Program-made: the position numbers and the translations under genes
In this document: positions 1-8,549 of the stretch, piece after piece
How positions within the stretch are numbered: position 1 is the stretch's first letter
Layout of the letters: every line of letters begins with the position of its first letter
The notes under the pieces: generated by a model
Told to the model about the DNA's origin: nothing
The model's input: only the letters and a program-made list of their open reading frames with translations
Databases searched by the model: none
Assembly: GCF_000948415.1 (NCBI RefSeq)
Contig: NZ_JYII01000007.1
Coordinates: 124,001-188,000 of the forward strand
Direction of reading: 5' to 3'
DNA from: Thalassospira sp. HJ
GTDB taxonomy: Bacteria > Pseudomonadota > Alphaproteobacteria > Rhodospirillales > Thalassospiraceae
DNA: 64,000 bases

Positions 1-822
1 AGTTGCATTAAATCCCGCACGCTCAAGCAGCGTGATAAAGGGCTTCAGATCCCAGAATGACATGGTTTCTGGCGACGCAAAGCTGTCCTGGATTTTCCGC
101 GCCGTCAGGTTTGTCGGCAGCATCATTTCTTCGGCGAAAGTGCTGGCTTGGCCGGGAACAAAAGTCCACGAATCATAGAAATGCCAAGTGCCTGGTTCCA
201 GAACAGCGCGCCCGGCATCAATGCGGGTCGTGAAATCATCCGCATCTTCAAAGCGGAAGATCGTCACGTTCCGAAGATCAAGCTGATCACCCTGCTGACT
301 GCTGACCGAACGCGCAAAAATAACGGCTTGTCCGTCCTGCGTCCCCTGACGCAACCAAAGCCCGCTTGACGAAAGGTTCATCACACTGGCGTTGTTCTGC
401 AGATAGCGCGCTTCGAGTGTTTCGTATTTCTGCAGCAGGATCGAGGAAAGCGGATTGAGTGCGCCGACCTGGATACTGCCAAGAATGATGGCGCATAGGA
501 TTGGCGGCAGCATGAACTGCCATGCAGAAACACCGGCCGCACGTGTCACGACCAACTCCTGATTGCCAGTCAACTTCCAGAACGAGAACATCGACCCAAA
601 TAGAACGGCAAAGGGCAGGACCTTCTCGGTCATGAACGGAATTCGGCTGGTCGCCATCTGCAGAACAATCCCAACAGTCGCGTCTGGCTTGTTCCCAGCA
701 CGTCGCAGAAGTTCGATGGTATCGCCAATCAGAATCAGGCCGATGAGAAGTGCTAGGATCGCCAGAATGGAGATCAGGACATGCTTGCCAAAGTACCATG
801 TCAGAAGCGGCGAAATTCTCAT
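1..822 (-). CDS. lptG: LPS export permease LptG (3' end cut off)
   Basis: Inner-membrane permease subunit of the LptBFG transporter, which extracts lipopolysaccharide from the inner membrane and feeds it to the LptC/A/D bridge. About 274 residues are visible before the window edge; the family is usually about 360, so the C-terminal membrane helices are missing. The protein begins MRISPLLTWYFGKHVLI and shows hydrophobic helices followed by the soluble periplasmic beta-jellyroll region (for example SGLWLRQGT). The start ATG overlaps the stop of lptF by four bases (819-822), the classic translationally coupled lptF-lptG arrangement. Identification rests on family resemblance plus the lptF neighbour; truncation is by the window, not by mutation. 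Confidence 0.9.
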   Translation of the reverse strand, partial: MRISPLLTWYFGKHVLISILAILALLIGLILIGDTIELLRRAGNKPDATVGIVLQMATSRIPFMTEKVLPFAVLFGSMFSFWKLTGNQELVVTRAAGVSAWQFMLPPILCAIILGSIQVGALNPLSSILLQKYETLEARYLQNNASVMNLSSSGLWLRQGTQDGQAVIFARSVSSQQGDQLDLRNVTIFRFEDADDFTTRIDAGRAVLEPGTWHFYDSWTFVPGQASTFAEEMMLPTNLTARKIQDSFASPETMSFWDLKPFITLLERAGFNAT

Positions 823-1937
823 GCTTCTGCCTCTTGGGTAGTTGCACGCCGCGCTTTGATCACCGGACCGCGGAACGTCCAATAAAGTCCCAAGCCAATC
901 GGGATTAGCGCATTCATGTACATCAGCGGGACAAGTGCCGGATTCTTGGCCGCAAGGTTTTTCATCGCGATCCCAGTTGCCTGACAAATAACCATAAAAC
1001 CAATTGCCGCCAAGAGCCTTCCAGTCTGTCCGCGTCGCGAGAAGCTGCTTGAAACAAGAACAGCCAATGCAATGCTGGCAAATGCGATGGCGTTAAGGGG
1101 GGAGATCAAACGATCATGACCTTCGGCGCGGAAGGAGCCCAGATCATGCTGCGCAATATCCGGCGGCGTTCCAGTCAGAAGGTTATACACACTGCGCTCG
1201 CGCGCTTCCTGATAGCGCAAGCCTTCCTCTGTCGTGCTATGGGCGATATCAACCGCATAACGATCAAAATAAAGGATCGACATGGTGCCGTCGTCGGCAT
1301 TGACTTCCTGGCGGTTGCCATCCAGCAAGACAATCCGCGGGCCTTCGTCAGTGCGAACCAACGCGCCATGTTTGGCCATCATCGTGGTTTGCGCATCCGG
1401 ATCGCGGGCATCATGGACCAGAATGCCGAGCAGCTCGTTATCCCGGCCGACTTCGCGCACGTATACCGTCAAGCCGTCAATATCCGTGAAGCTGCCTTCT
1501 TGCAAAAGAACCGACGAGAAGTCGTTGCGGATCGAGAACTGCAGTTCCTTGAACTGTGTGTAGCTGTAGGGAAGGTAGAACAGTGTGAGGAAATAGCACA
1601 CTGCTGTTGAAAGCAGTGCGACAATCAGTGCTGGTTTGGCCAGCGCCCATTGGCTCAACCCCGCCGCGCGCATGATGATCAGTTCGCGGTCCTGGATAAG
1701 CTTATTGTAGGAAAATACAATCACGAAGAACAGCGCGATCGGAATAATGATCGTCAAAAAGCTGGGCAGCAGTAGCGATGTCAGCTGTAAAAAGACAGAG
1801 ATCGACAAGCCCCGATTCACAATCATTTCAACAAAGCGCAGGCTTTGCGACAGCCAGATCACACACAGAAGTCCCAGTGTGACAAAGACCATCATGATCA
1901 GCTGCTGTTTGAGCATATATCGGGTTAAGCGATTCAT
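819..1937 (-). CDS. lptF: LPS export permease LptF
   Basis: Second permease subunit of the LptBFG lipopolysaccharide exporter. The 372-residue protein starts MNRLTRYMLKQQLIMM and carries N-terminal helices (about 10-120), a periplasmic domain (about 130-265, with EGSFTDIDGLTVYVRE) and C-terminal helices (about 280-360), matching the YjgP/YjgQ family layout and length. It is first in a two-gene unit with lptG, overlapping it by four bases. Nothing is unusual in the sequence. The 214-base gap upstream, towards the acyl-CoA dehydrogenase gene, holds no convincing gene. Confidence 0.95.
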   Translation of the reverse strand: MNRLTRYMLKQQLIMMVFVTLGLLCVIWLSQSLRFVEMIVNRGLSISVFLQLTSLLLPSFLTIIIPIALFFVIVFSYNKLIQDRELIIMRAAGLSQWALAKPALIVALLSTAVCYFLTLFYLPYSYTQFKELQFSIRNDFSSVLLQEGSFTDIDGLTVYVREVGRDNELLGILVHDARDPDAQTTMMAKHGALVRTDEGPRIVLLDGNRQEVNADDGTMSILYFDRYAVDIAHSTTEEGLRYQEARERSVYNLLTGTPPDIAQHDLGSFRAEGHDRLISPLNAIAFASIALAVLVSSSFSRRGQTGRLLAAIGFMVICQATGIAMKNLAAKNPALVPLMYMNALIPIGLGLYWTFRGPVIKARRATTQEAEA

Positions 1938-2151
1938 TGGGCGGATTATAGAGAAGCAATCGAAAACCGAAACAGGAAATTGTCGTCAAACCCGTTCAAA
2001 TCTTGCGGGATTTCCGAATGTTGACCTGCATTTGGGGGAATGATCGGGCTGGTTGAATTCGGGTAATAAGAAAGTCGCACCATCGTTCCGCATTGGCGGC
2101 GATGATGCGACTTGGTTCTGGCCACAAAGCACGGCGAAAATGTGACCGTCG

Positions 2152-3918
2152 TTAATGCATTTGCGGGGCCGTGCAATTGCGCACCTGTGCCGCCATGAAA
2201 GCGGCCTCTGGCAGGAGTTGTGTAAAGAAGAACCTGCAGCTTTTTGTCTTGGAAATGCGGAAGTCTCCCGGTGTTTCGGCTCTGTTCGCGGCATGAAGTG
2301 CGCGCAGCATCAACCATCCGGAAATGCACAAGGCCGCTTGTCGCAAATATGGCGTGGCCAATGCCTGCGCCATGTCCGCATCCGCAGCACAACGTTCGAG
2401 CACGATAGCCGTCGAGGTTTCAATATCGGTAATTGCGTGATCCAGTTCACCGCTTGCCTGCGCAAGATCGCTCGTGTCATCGCCCGCTTGAACGTCGCGG
2501 ATCGTTTCCTTGATGTCGGCAAGCAACGCGTTGAGGGCATGTGCCTGGTCGCGAAGCACTTTGCGCCCGATGAAATCAAGCGCCTGAATGCCGTTCGTAC
2601 CCTCATAGATCGGCGCAATACGCGCATCACGAAGGTGCTGTGCCGCGCCTGTTTCCTCGATAAAGCCCATGCCACCATGAACCTGAACACCAAGGGATGC
2701 GTTATCGACGCCAAGATCGGTCGACCAACCCTTGACCAGTGGGATCAGAAGATCCGCGCGCGCTTGCGCAGTTGCGCGTTCACTTGCATCAGACAGATGA
2801 TGGGCAAGATCCAGTTGGGTCGCGGCATAGAACGACAGCGCACGCGCCGCATCGGTTGAGGACCGCATGCGCATCAACATGCGTTGGACATCGCCATGAA
2901 CGGCAATCGGGGCCTCTTCACCGGTTTTGGCATCCCGACCCTGTTTTCGGGTGTTGGCATAATCCAGCGCCTGCTGATAGGCGCGCTCGGAAATGGCGAC
3001 ACCCTGTTGGCCAACGGCAAGACGGGCATTGTTCATCATGGTGAACATATAGGCGAGGCCTTTGCCTTCCTCGCCAACCAGATAGCCGGTTGCACCGCCC
3101 TTGTCGCCAAACTGAAGGACTGCCGTCGGGCTGGCATGAATGCCAAGCTTGTGTTCAAGCGACACACAGGTCACATCATTGCGCGCACCGATTTCACCGC
3201 TGTCCGACACCAGGTGTTTCGGAACGATAAAGAGCGAGATACCTTTAACACCAGCAGGGGCATTGGGTGTACGGGCCAGCAAAAGATGCACGATATTTTC
3301 CGTCATCTCGTGATCGCCATAGGTGATGAAGATCTTCTGACCGGAAATTTTATAGGTGCCATCATCCTGCGGCACCGCAGTGCTGCGAACCTTCGAAAGG
3401 TCAGAACCGGCCTGCGGCTCGGTCAGGTTCATGGTGCCGGTCCATTCGCCTGATATCATCCGCGAAAGATACAATTCACGTTGCTGATCCGAACCATGGG
3501 CAATCAGGGCCTCAATCGCACCGGATGTCAGCATCGGGCAAAGCGCAAAGGCCATGTTCGCCGCCTGCCACATCTCGGCAACGGCAGCCCCGAGTAACAT
3601 CGGAAGCCCCATGCCGCCTTCGCTTTCAGGTGCCGAAATACCCTGCCAGCCGCCTTCGCAGAATTGTGCATAGGCTTCCGTCCAGCCGGTTGGTGTGCGG
3701 ACAGTCCCATCTGGCTGAAGTTTTGCCCCTTCCTGATCGCCAATCCGGTTAAGAGGTGCGATGACAGAGCCCGCAAATTTGCCGGCTTCTTTAAGGATGG
3801 CGTCAACCAGATCCGGGGTGGTTTCCGCATAGGCCGGCAGCATCGATACCGTATCCAGACCAATCACGTCATGGATCAGAAAACGGATATCTGAAATGGG
3901 GGGCGTAAAGTCGCTCAT
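2152..3918 (-). CDS. acyl-CoA dehydrogenase, DmdC/FadE-like long form
   Basis: FAD-dependent alpha,beta-dehydrogenation of an acyl-CoA. The 588-residue length and the extra C-terminal alpha-helical domain (about 470-588) place it with the long acyl-CoA dehydrogenases annotated as 3-methylmercaptopropionyl-CoA dehydrogenase (DmdC)-like. Visible motifs are MNLTEPQAGSDLS (flavin/substrate loop), the middle beta-domain GQKIFITYGDHE, and PIYEGTNGIQALDFIGRKVL near the start of the C-terminal region, where the YEGT glutamate is the usual catalytic base. A GGGAGA ribosome site precedes the ATG. It is monocistronic here and no other DMSP-degradation gene is adjacent, so the true substrate is uncertain; a general fatty acyl-CoA is equally likely. 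Confidence 0.88.
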   Translation of the reverse strand: MSDFTPPISDIRFLIHDVIGLDTVSMLPAYAETTPDLVDAILKEAGKFAGSVIAPLNRIGDQEGAKLQPDGTVRTPTGWTEAYAQFCEGGWQGISAPESEGGMGLPMLLGAAVAEMWQAANMAFALCPMLTSGAIEALIAHGSDQQRELYLSRMISGEWTGTMNLTEPQAGSDLSKVRSTAVPQDDGTYKISGQKIFITYGDHEMTENIVHLLLARTPNAPAGVKGISLFIVPKHLVSDSGEIGARNDVTCVSLEHKLGIHASPTAVLQFGDKGGATGYLVGEEGKGLAYMFTMMNNARLAVGQQGVAISERAYQQALDYANTRKQGRDAKTGEEAPIAVHGDVQRMLMRMRSSTDAARALSFYAATQLDLAHHLSDASERATAQARADLLIPLVKGWSTDLGVDNASLGVQVHGGMGFIEETGAAQHLRDARIAPIYEGTNGIQALDFIGRKVLRDQAHALNALLADIKETIRDVQAGDDTSDLAQASGELDHAITDIETSTAIVLERCAADADMAQALATPYLRQAALCISGWLMLRALHAANRAETPGDFRISKTKSCRFFFTQLLPEAAFMAAQVRNCTAPQMH

Positions 3919-4298
3919 GAAAAAAGACGTCTCCCTGAAATGTGAGCCGCCCGCTCGGAATAGTCAGCTTTGTGCCGACCTTGTTTTGTTGGCCGTAGCA
4001 TAACGATCCAGCGCGCCAAGATCGAGTCTGTTTCGCGTGATCGTGCGAAAGACGACATTCAACATTGGTTGAAGTCGCGCAATTCAGCACGAACACTGGC
4101 GAAATGACACAAGACTACCGATATGTTGCGAGGGGGTGCGTGTAAGCGCCCAAACAGGTAAAAGTTGCGTGATCTGGCGCCGATTGCATGCCAAGGGGTC
4201 GCCAAGCGAAAAAAGGCAGGCTAGACTTGCGGGAATTGAAGGTCGAATGATGCCCGATATACATTCGGTCGAAAAAATTGAGGGACAGGAGCAAGCTG
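3919..4298 (+). other. divergent intergenic region (380 bp)
   Basis: Lies between the acyl-CoA dehydrogenase (minus) and the S41 protease (plus). I find no gene, strong hairpin or repeat. It presumably holds both promoters, but no hexamer pair stands out. Short open frames on the minus strand here lack family character. Confidence 0.5.
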
Positions 4299-5795
4299 TT
4301 GCTGCGTAAGGGAATATTGCCAATTTTGTTTGCGGTGCTGATTTCGTTCGCCGGAACAAGACTGGTGGCCTGTGCCGGTCCGGCATGGCCAAGCGATGAA
4401 GAACGCAGGTTTCTCGATGCCTACCGCACCAGCGTGACCGCCGGTGCGAGCGAGGAACAGTTTGCCCATGCCGACAAGCTTTATGCCGAAGCGCTAGAGG
4501 TGCTGTCGGAAACCTATGTCGAGAAAATCGATCGCATGGCGTTCATCGATAACAGCATTGCCATGCTGGGCGATCTTGAAACCGATGACACATCGCCGGT
4601 CGGTGTGGTCGGTGCGGTGCTGGATGACAGCCTGCATGACCTTGATCCACACAGCGCCTACATGACGGATGACATGTTCCGCCGCCTGCAGGAAAGTACC
4701 GAAGGCAGTTTTGCCGGTGTTGGTATCGTCATTGCGCTTGATGATGAAAAACGTATCCGGATTGTCTCCCCGATTGACGATACACCAGCCGCGCGTGCGG
4801 GCCTGCGCCCGGATGACAGAATTACCCATATCGATGGCTATCAAATGGTTGGGGAGCCGATTTCCGAAGCAGTACGCCGCATGCGTGGCCGCGTCGGTGA
4901 TCCGGTGACGCTCACCATCAAGCGTGTCGAAGACAGCTTTGACGTCACAGTCAAACGCGCCCGGATCGAAGTTCCATCGGTAACTGCAAGCATCATTGAT
5001 CAGGATATTGGTTATATCCGCGTGTCGCGTTTTGATGCCACGACCCTTGATCAGACGCAGGAATATCTGCGCGAACTCGAAGACAGGATCGCATCCCCGA
5101 GGGGCATCATTGTTGATCTGCGTCGTAATCCGGGCGGGCTTCTGGATAGTGCAGCCGATATTGCCGACCAGTTCCTGCGTGATGGTCTGATTGTTGCCAC
5201 CGAAGGCCGTGGGGAGCGCAAATTGCGCAGCTACGAGGCCGACCGGTCCGACTTCTTTGATCAGGTACCCATGGCGATCCTGCTCGATCGCGGGTCGGCT
5301 TCCGGTGCGGAGCTGATGGCGGCTGCCCTTCGTGAAAACGGGCGCGGCATCATCATAGGCGAGCGTTCCTTTGGCAAGGGCTCGATGCAGCGCATCATGC
5401 CGCTGACCTCTGGCGGTGGGCTTAAAATCACCACTGGCTATTACACCACGCCGGAAAACCACATTGTGCAAGGCCATGGCGTGATTCCCGACATCGAAGT
5501 TACCTTGGCCGATGCCGAAGAGTTCGAGCGCGAGATTGATCTTGAACACGCACTGCCGTCGCGCCGTCGTGATCCGCGCCAGTCCCTGGCAACGCTTGAA
5601 GCGACCAGCTGCGAGCAGGATATCGAGATCGAACGTCTTGGCAAATCGAGCCGCGAGAACCTTGAGGAAAACCTCGCAGAGGGTGAAGAACCCATCCGCG
5701 ATTCCGTCCTTGAATGTGCGGTAGGCTATTTCGATAACGGCCCGCTGGCCAATTACCGCAATCAGGTTGAGCCGCTTCTGCGTGCCGGTTTGTAA
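4299..5795 (+). CDS. S41 family C-terminal processing peptidase
   Basis: Periplasmic serine protease of the CtpA/Prc type that degrades or trims proteins from their C-termini. I choose the TTG at 4299 because AGGAG (4287-4291) sits seven bases before it and the resulting N-terminus (MLRKGILPILFAVLISFAG) is a good signal peptide; an in-frame TTG at 4278 has no ribosome site. A PDZ domain (GVGIVIALDDEKRIRIVSPI, about 125-205) precedes the protease fold. The Ser-Lys dyad is visible as GSASGAE and SFGKGSMQ. The acidic C-terminal tail contains two cysteines and is longer than usual. It stands alone and ends in a strong bidirectional terminator. Confidence 0.92.
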   Translation: MLRKGILPILFAVLISFAGTRLVACAGPAWPSDEERRFLDAYRTSVTAGASEEQFAHADKLYAEALEVLSETYVEKIDRMAFIDNSIAMLGDLETDDTSPVGVVGAVLDDSLHDLDPHSAYMTDDMFRRLQESTEGSFAGVGIVIALDDEKRIRIVSPIDDTPAARAGLRPDDRITHIDGYQMVGEPISEAVRRMRGRVGDPVTLTIKRVEDSFDVTVKRARIEVPSVTASIIDQDIGYIRVSRFDATTLDQTQEYLRELEDRIASPRGIIVDLRRNPGGLLDSAADIADQFLRDGLIVATEGRGERKLRSYEADRSDFFDQVPMAILLDRGSASGAELMAAALRENGRGIIIGERSFGKGSMQRIMPLTSGGGLKITTGYYTTPENHIVQGHGVIPDIEVTLADAEEFEREIDLEHALPSRRRDPRQSLATLEATSCEQDIEIERLGKSSRENLEENLAEGEEPIRDSVLECAVGYFDNGPLANYRNQVEPLLRAGL

Positions 5796-5817
5796 TCGCC
5801 TAAAACGATATCAATGC

Positions 5818-5849
5818 AAAAAGCGCGGCCCGCAAAGGCCGCGCTTTTT
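5818..5849. terminator. bidirectional intrinsic terminator
   Basis: Perfect inverted repeat AAAAAGCGCGGCC - CGCAAA - GGCCGCGCTTTTT between two convergent genes, with a T-run on either strand. It would end both the S41 protease and the facing dehydrogenase transcripts. Confidence 0.92.
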
Positions 5850-5879
5850 GTTTGTCTTGATGTTTGGATCGCCGGTGCT

Positions 5880-6749
5880 TTAACCGCGTGACAGCAGATC
5901 AATCAGGCTGGAGGTGTCCCAGCGATTGCCGCCGCGTTCCTGCACCTGGGCATAGAACTGATCAACAAGCGCTGTGACCGGCAGGCGGGCACCATTGCGC
6001 TTGGATTCTTCAAGGCAGATGCCCAGATCCTTGCGCATCCAGTCAACCGCAAAGCCGAAGTCGAACTTGTTTTCAACCATGGTACTGCCACGGTTCTCCA
6101 TCTGCCAGCTGCCAGCCGCACCCTTGGAAATCACATCCAGAACCTTTTCCATATCAAGGCCGGCCTTCACGCCGAAATTAACCCCTTCGGAAAGGCCCTG
6201 GACCAGACCGGCGATGCAGATCTGGTTGACCATTTTGGTCAGCTGGCCCGAACCGCTGTCACCCATCAGTTTGCAGGATTTGGCAAAGGCATCAATGACC
6301 GGGGCAGCGCGATCAAACGCATCCTGATCACCGCCACACATGACGGTCAAAACACCGTTTTCTGCACCGGCCTGACCACCGGAAACCGGGGCGTCGATAA
6401 ATGAAATGCCCATATCCTTGGCCGCCGCGTAAAGTTCGCGCGCGACATCGGCCGATGCGGTGGTGTTGTCAATCAAGACAGAACCCTTGTCCATGCCGGC
6501 AAACATGCCCGCATCGCCCAGCATCACGCTGCGCAGGTCGTCATCATTGCCAACACAGGAAAAGACGAATTCCGCACCCTTTGCCGCCTCGGCCGGGGTG
6601 AGGGCGGACGATCCGCCATATTCGGAAACCCACTTTTCCGCCTTTGCTGCGGTACGGTTATAGACGGTAACGTCGTGACCTGCTTTCTGCAAGTGACCGG
6701 CCATCGGATATCCCATGACACCCAGACCGATAAATGCACATTTTGCCAT
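5880..6749 (-). CDS. 3-hydroxyisobutyrate dehydrogenase family oxidoreductase
   Basis: NAD(P)-dependent beta-hydroxyacid dehydrogenase of the MmsB/GarR/YihU family, 289 residues, full length. The Rossmann motif GLGVMG is at residues 8-13, the substrate-binding signature DAPVSGG at about 118-124, and the catalytic lysine in GSGQLTKMVNQ at about 170. GGGAGG lies six bases before the ATG. Substrates in this family range over 3-hydroxyisobutyrate, tartronate semialdehyde, glyoxylate and succinic semialdehyde, and the context does not decide between them. The upstream gene encodes a polyphosphate kinase and is probably a separate unit. Confidence 0.88.
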   Translation of the reverse strand: MAKCAFIGLGVMGYPMAGHLQKAGHDVTVYNRTAAKAEKWVSEYGGSSALTPAEAAKGAEFVFSCVGNDDDLRSVMLGDAGMFAGMDKGSVLIDNTTASADVARELYAAAKDMGISFIDAPVSGGQAGAENGVLTVMCGGDQDAFDRAAPVIDAFAKSCKLMGDSGSGQLTKMVNQICIAGLVQGLSEGVNFGVKAGLDMEKVLDVISKGAAGSWQMENRGSTMVENKFDFGFAVDWMRKDLGICLEESKRNGARLPVTALVDQFYAQVQERGGNRWDTSSLIDLLSRG

Positions 6750-6872
6750 TGTTTGCCTCCCGAAGATTTACATGCATCCAGTAAAGGTTGCAGTGAGGGC
6801 AATGTCAATGAACGCAAATGTTACCGCGACAATGTTTTCACGATCTGGAAGACCAGAGCCCGAGCAGGTTGC

Positions 6873-7925
6873 TCAATCCTCATCAAGTTCCTCGGCGACG
6901 CTGTGAATGATCCGGCGGTCATAAACAAGGATCTCGGGGCGCTTGCCGGGATAATCAAACTGCGCGAGGTAGAAGCGAATGGCGTTGATACGCGCGCGTT
7001 TCTTGTCATCGGACTTCACGATCACCCACGGGCTGTCGGTGGTTGATGTGTGGAAGAACATGTCGCGTTTGGCCTCGGTATAGGAATCCCAAAGGTTTTG
7101 GGAGGCCAGATCAACCGGGCTTAGCTTCCATTGTTTCAGCGGATCGGTTTGGCGCTGCTTGAAGCGCCGTGCCTGTTCCTTTTTGCTGACCGAGAAATAG
7201 AATTTCGTCATGTGAATGCCGGACCGGATCAGCATGCGTTCAAGTTCCGGCACGGACTGCAAAAACTCGCTGACATCAAACATGCTGCAGAAACCCATGA
7301 CCCGTTCGACCATCGCCCGGTTATACCAGGACCGATCAAACAGGGTGATTTCACCGCCACTTGGCAGATGTTCGATATAGCGCTGGAAATACCATTGCGT
7401 CAGTTCGCGGTCGTTTGGCTTGCCAAGGGCGACAATGCGCGCGCCACGCGGGTTAAGGTGCTCGGTAAACCGCTTGATGGTGCCACCTTTGCCTGCGGCA
7501 TCGCGCCCTTCGAAAATGATCAGGGATTTCAGGTTTTCCGCCTTGATCCAGTTTTGCAGTTTCAGGAGCTCGATGTGAAGCGGGGCAATCAGTTCCAGAT
7601 ACTGCTTGCCATGCATCTTCTTTGCCCGCGCTTTCGGGTTCAGGTCGATGTCTGGCGGCAGCTGATCGTTCGGAATATTGCTAAGGTTCTGGCTGGTGGT
7701 CTTATTCGAGCTTGAGGGGAAATCGTCAAGCCGATCCATGGTCATGTTCTCGGAGTCCAGCAAGAACCTGTCTTTCGCTTCGCTATCGAGTGTCGATAGG
7801 GTTTCAGTCCGGTTGGCCGCGGATCGGCTTTTGGCTGTGCGTCGCGTCGCATCTCCCAAGGCATCGTCTTTGTCATCCTTGGCTGGTTTGTCGGATTTTT
7901 TTGCCGCTTTCTTTTCCGCAGTCAT
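6873..7925 (-). CDS. ppk2: polyphosphate kinase 2 (PPK2)
   Basis: Transfers phosphate between polyphosphate and nucleoside diphosphates. It has the P-loop FEGRDAAGKGG, the lid-type region GKPNDRELTQWYFQRY and the Walker B-like FDRSWYNRA, all hallmarks of class I PPK2 enzymes. The ATG at 7925 gives 350 residues with a lysine/aspartate-rich, probably disordered N-terminus. A longer frame reaches a TTG at 8039, but that start has no ribosome site and runs into the terminator of the upstream gene, so I reject it. The gene is probably transcribed alone. Confidence 0.92.
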   Translation of the reverse strand: MTAEKKAAKKSDKPAKDDKDDALGDATRRTAKSRSAANRTETLSTLDSEAKDRFLLDSENMTMDRLDDFPSSSNKTTSQNLSNIPNDQLPPDIDLNPKARAKKMHGKQYLELIAPLHIELLKLQNWIKAENLKSLIIFEGRDAAGKGGTIKRFTEHLNPRGARIVALGKPNDRELTQWYFQRYIEHLPSGGEITLFDRSWYNRAMVERVMGFCSMFDVSEFLQSVPELERMLIRSGIHMTKFYFSVSKKEQARRFKQRQTDPLKQWKLSPVDLASQNLWDSYTEAKRDMFFHTSTTDSPWVIVKSDDKKRARINAIRFYLAQFDYPGKRPEILVYDRRIIHSVAEELDED

Positions 7926-8036
7926 GCGCCGGTTCCCGTCGGTTGTGGCCAGATACAGTTCCAACTTTGAGCGATTATTGACCTCGCTGCAATGCAATGG
8001 ATCAAATAATGGTTTTATAAAATCGATCCCGGTCGA

Positions 8037-8078
8037 CAAATGAAAATGCCCGCTCGATGTGGGGGCATCGAACGGGCA
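8037..8078 (-). terminator. intrinsic terminator of the DUF1127 gene
   Basis: Inverted repeat TGCCCGCTCGATG / CATCGAACGGGCA (8047-8059 and 8066-8078) with a six-base loop and, on the minus strand, a following TTTTC. It lies 90 bases downstream of the DUF1127 stop and just before the ppk2 leader. Confidence 0.75.
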
Positions 8079-8168
8079 GCGGGCAGGTTGTGCGGTGGCA
8101 CGAAGGGGGGATCAATCCCGGCAATTTTCCGTGGGGGCGGTGTGGCGCCGGATTGATCCCGTGCGGGG

Positions 8169-8423
8169 TTAGCGCAGTTTGAAAGACTGCCGGTATTCTT
8201 CTTCGGCCTGGGCGCGGGTGATGCCGATGTCCGAAAGTTGATGATCAGACATTTTCAGCAACATCCGGCGTTCTTCACGAACGGCAAGAAAGCGTGAAAA
8301 CTGGTTGCTCAGGTCATTCAGGCGACCAACAAGATTGATGAAGGACGTACTGATCGATGCTTTTGGTTGGCGCTCCACGGCAGACGGAGCAGGGCTAAGG
8401 GAATAAGCCATCATTCTCTCCAT
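8169..8423 (-). CDS. DUF1127 domain small protein
   Basis: Small basic protein of 84 residues. The C-terminal half, RRMLLKMSDHQLSDIGITRAQAEEE, is the DUF1127 (YjiS-like) motif. Some alphaproteobacterial members bind RNA and affect sRNA or mRNA turnover; others respond to phosphate or stress. The N-terminal 35 residues are low-complexity. It is divergent from a LysR regulator across a 126-base gap. A possible promoter on its strand is TTGTTC - 17 - CACTAT within that gap. Its function here is not known. Confidence 0.85.
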   Translation of the reverse strand: MERMMAYSLSPAPSAVERQPKASISTSFINLVGRLNDLSNQFSRFLAVREERRMLLKMSDHQLSDIGITRAQAEEEYRQSFKLR

Positions 8424-8448
8424 GAGTTAATACTGCTAATGCAATGTT

Positions 8449-8477
8449 TGCTGTTGAAGGCATAGTGCGCCTATATT
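8449..8477 (+). promoter_or_regulatory. candidate sigma70 promoter of the LysR gene
   Basis: TTGCTG (8449-8454), a 17-base spacer and TATATT (8472-8477). Transcription would start near 8484, leaving a leader of about 65 nt that contains the hairpin at 8504-8536. Confidence 0.5.
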
Positions 8478-8503
8478 GCGCAGGGAACAAACGAGTATTT
8501 CTG

Positions 8504-8536
8504 ATCACATGGATTAGAAATGCTAATCCATGTGAT
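8504..8536 (+). repeat. perfect 14-bp inverted repeat in the LysR leader
   Basis: ATCACATGGATTAG, five-base loop AAATG, then CTAATCCATGTGAT. The 3' arm ends one base before the GGAG ribosome site (8538-8541) of the LysR gene. There is no T-run, so it is not an ordinary terminator. It could act as an operator in DNA or as an mRNA hairpin touching the ribosome site. Confidence 0.9.
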
Positions 8537-8549
8537 TGGAGCAATATTC

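Noticed and set aside
1946..2392. Minus-strand frame overlapping the end of the acyl-CoA dehydrogenase
   Set aside because: No recognisable domain or ribosome site; overlaps a real gene by 240 bases.
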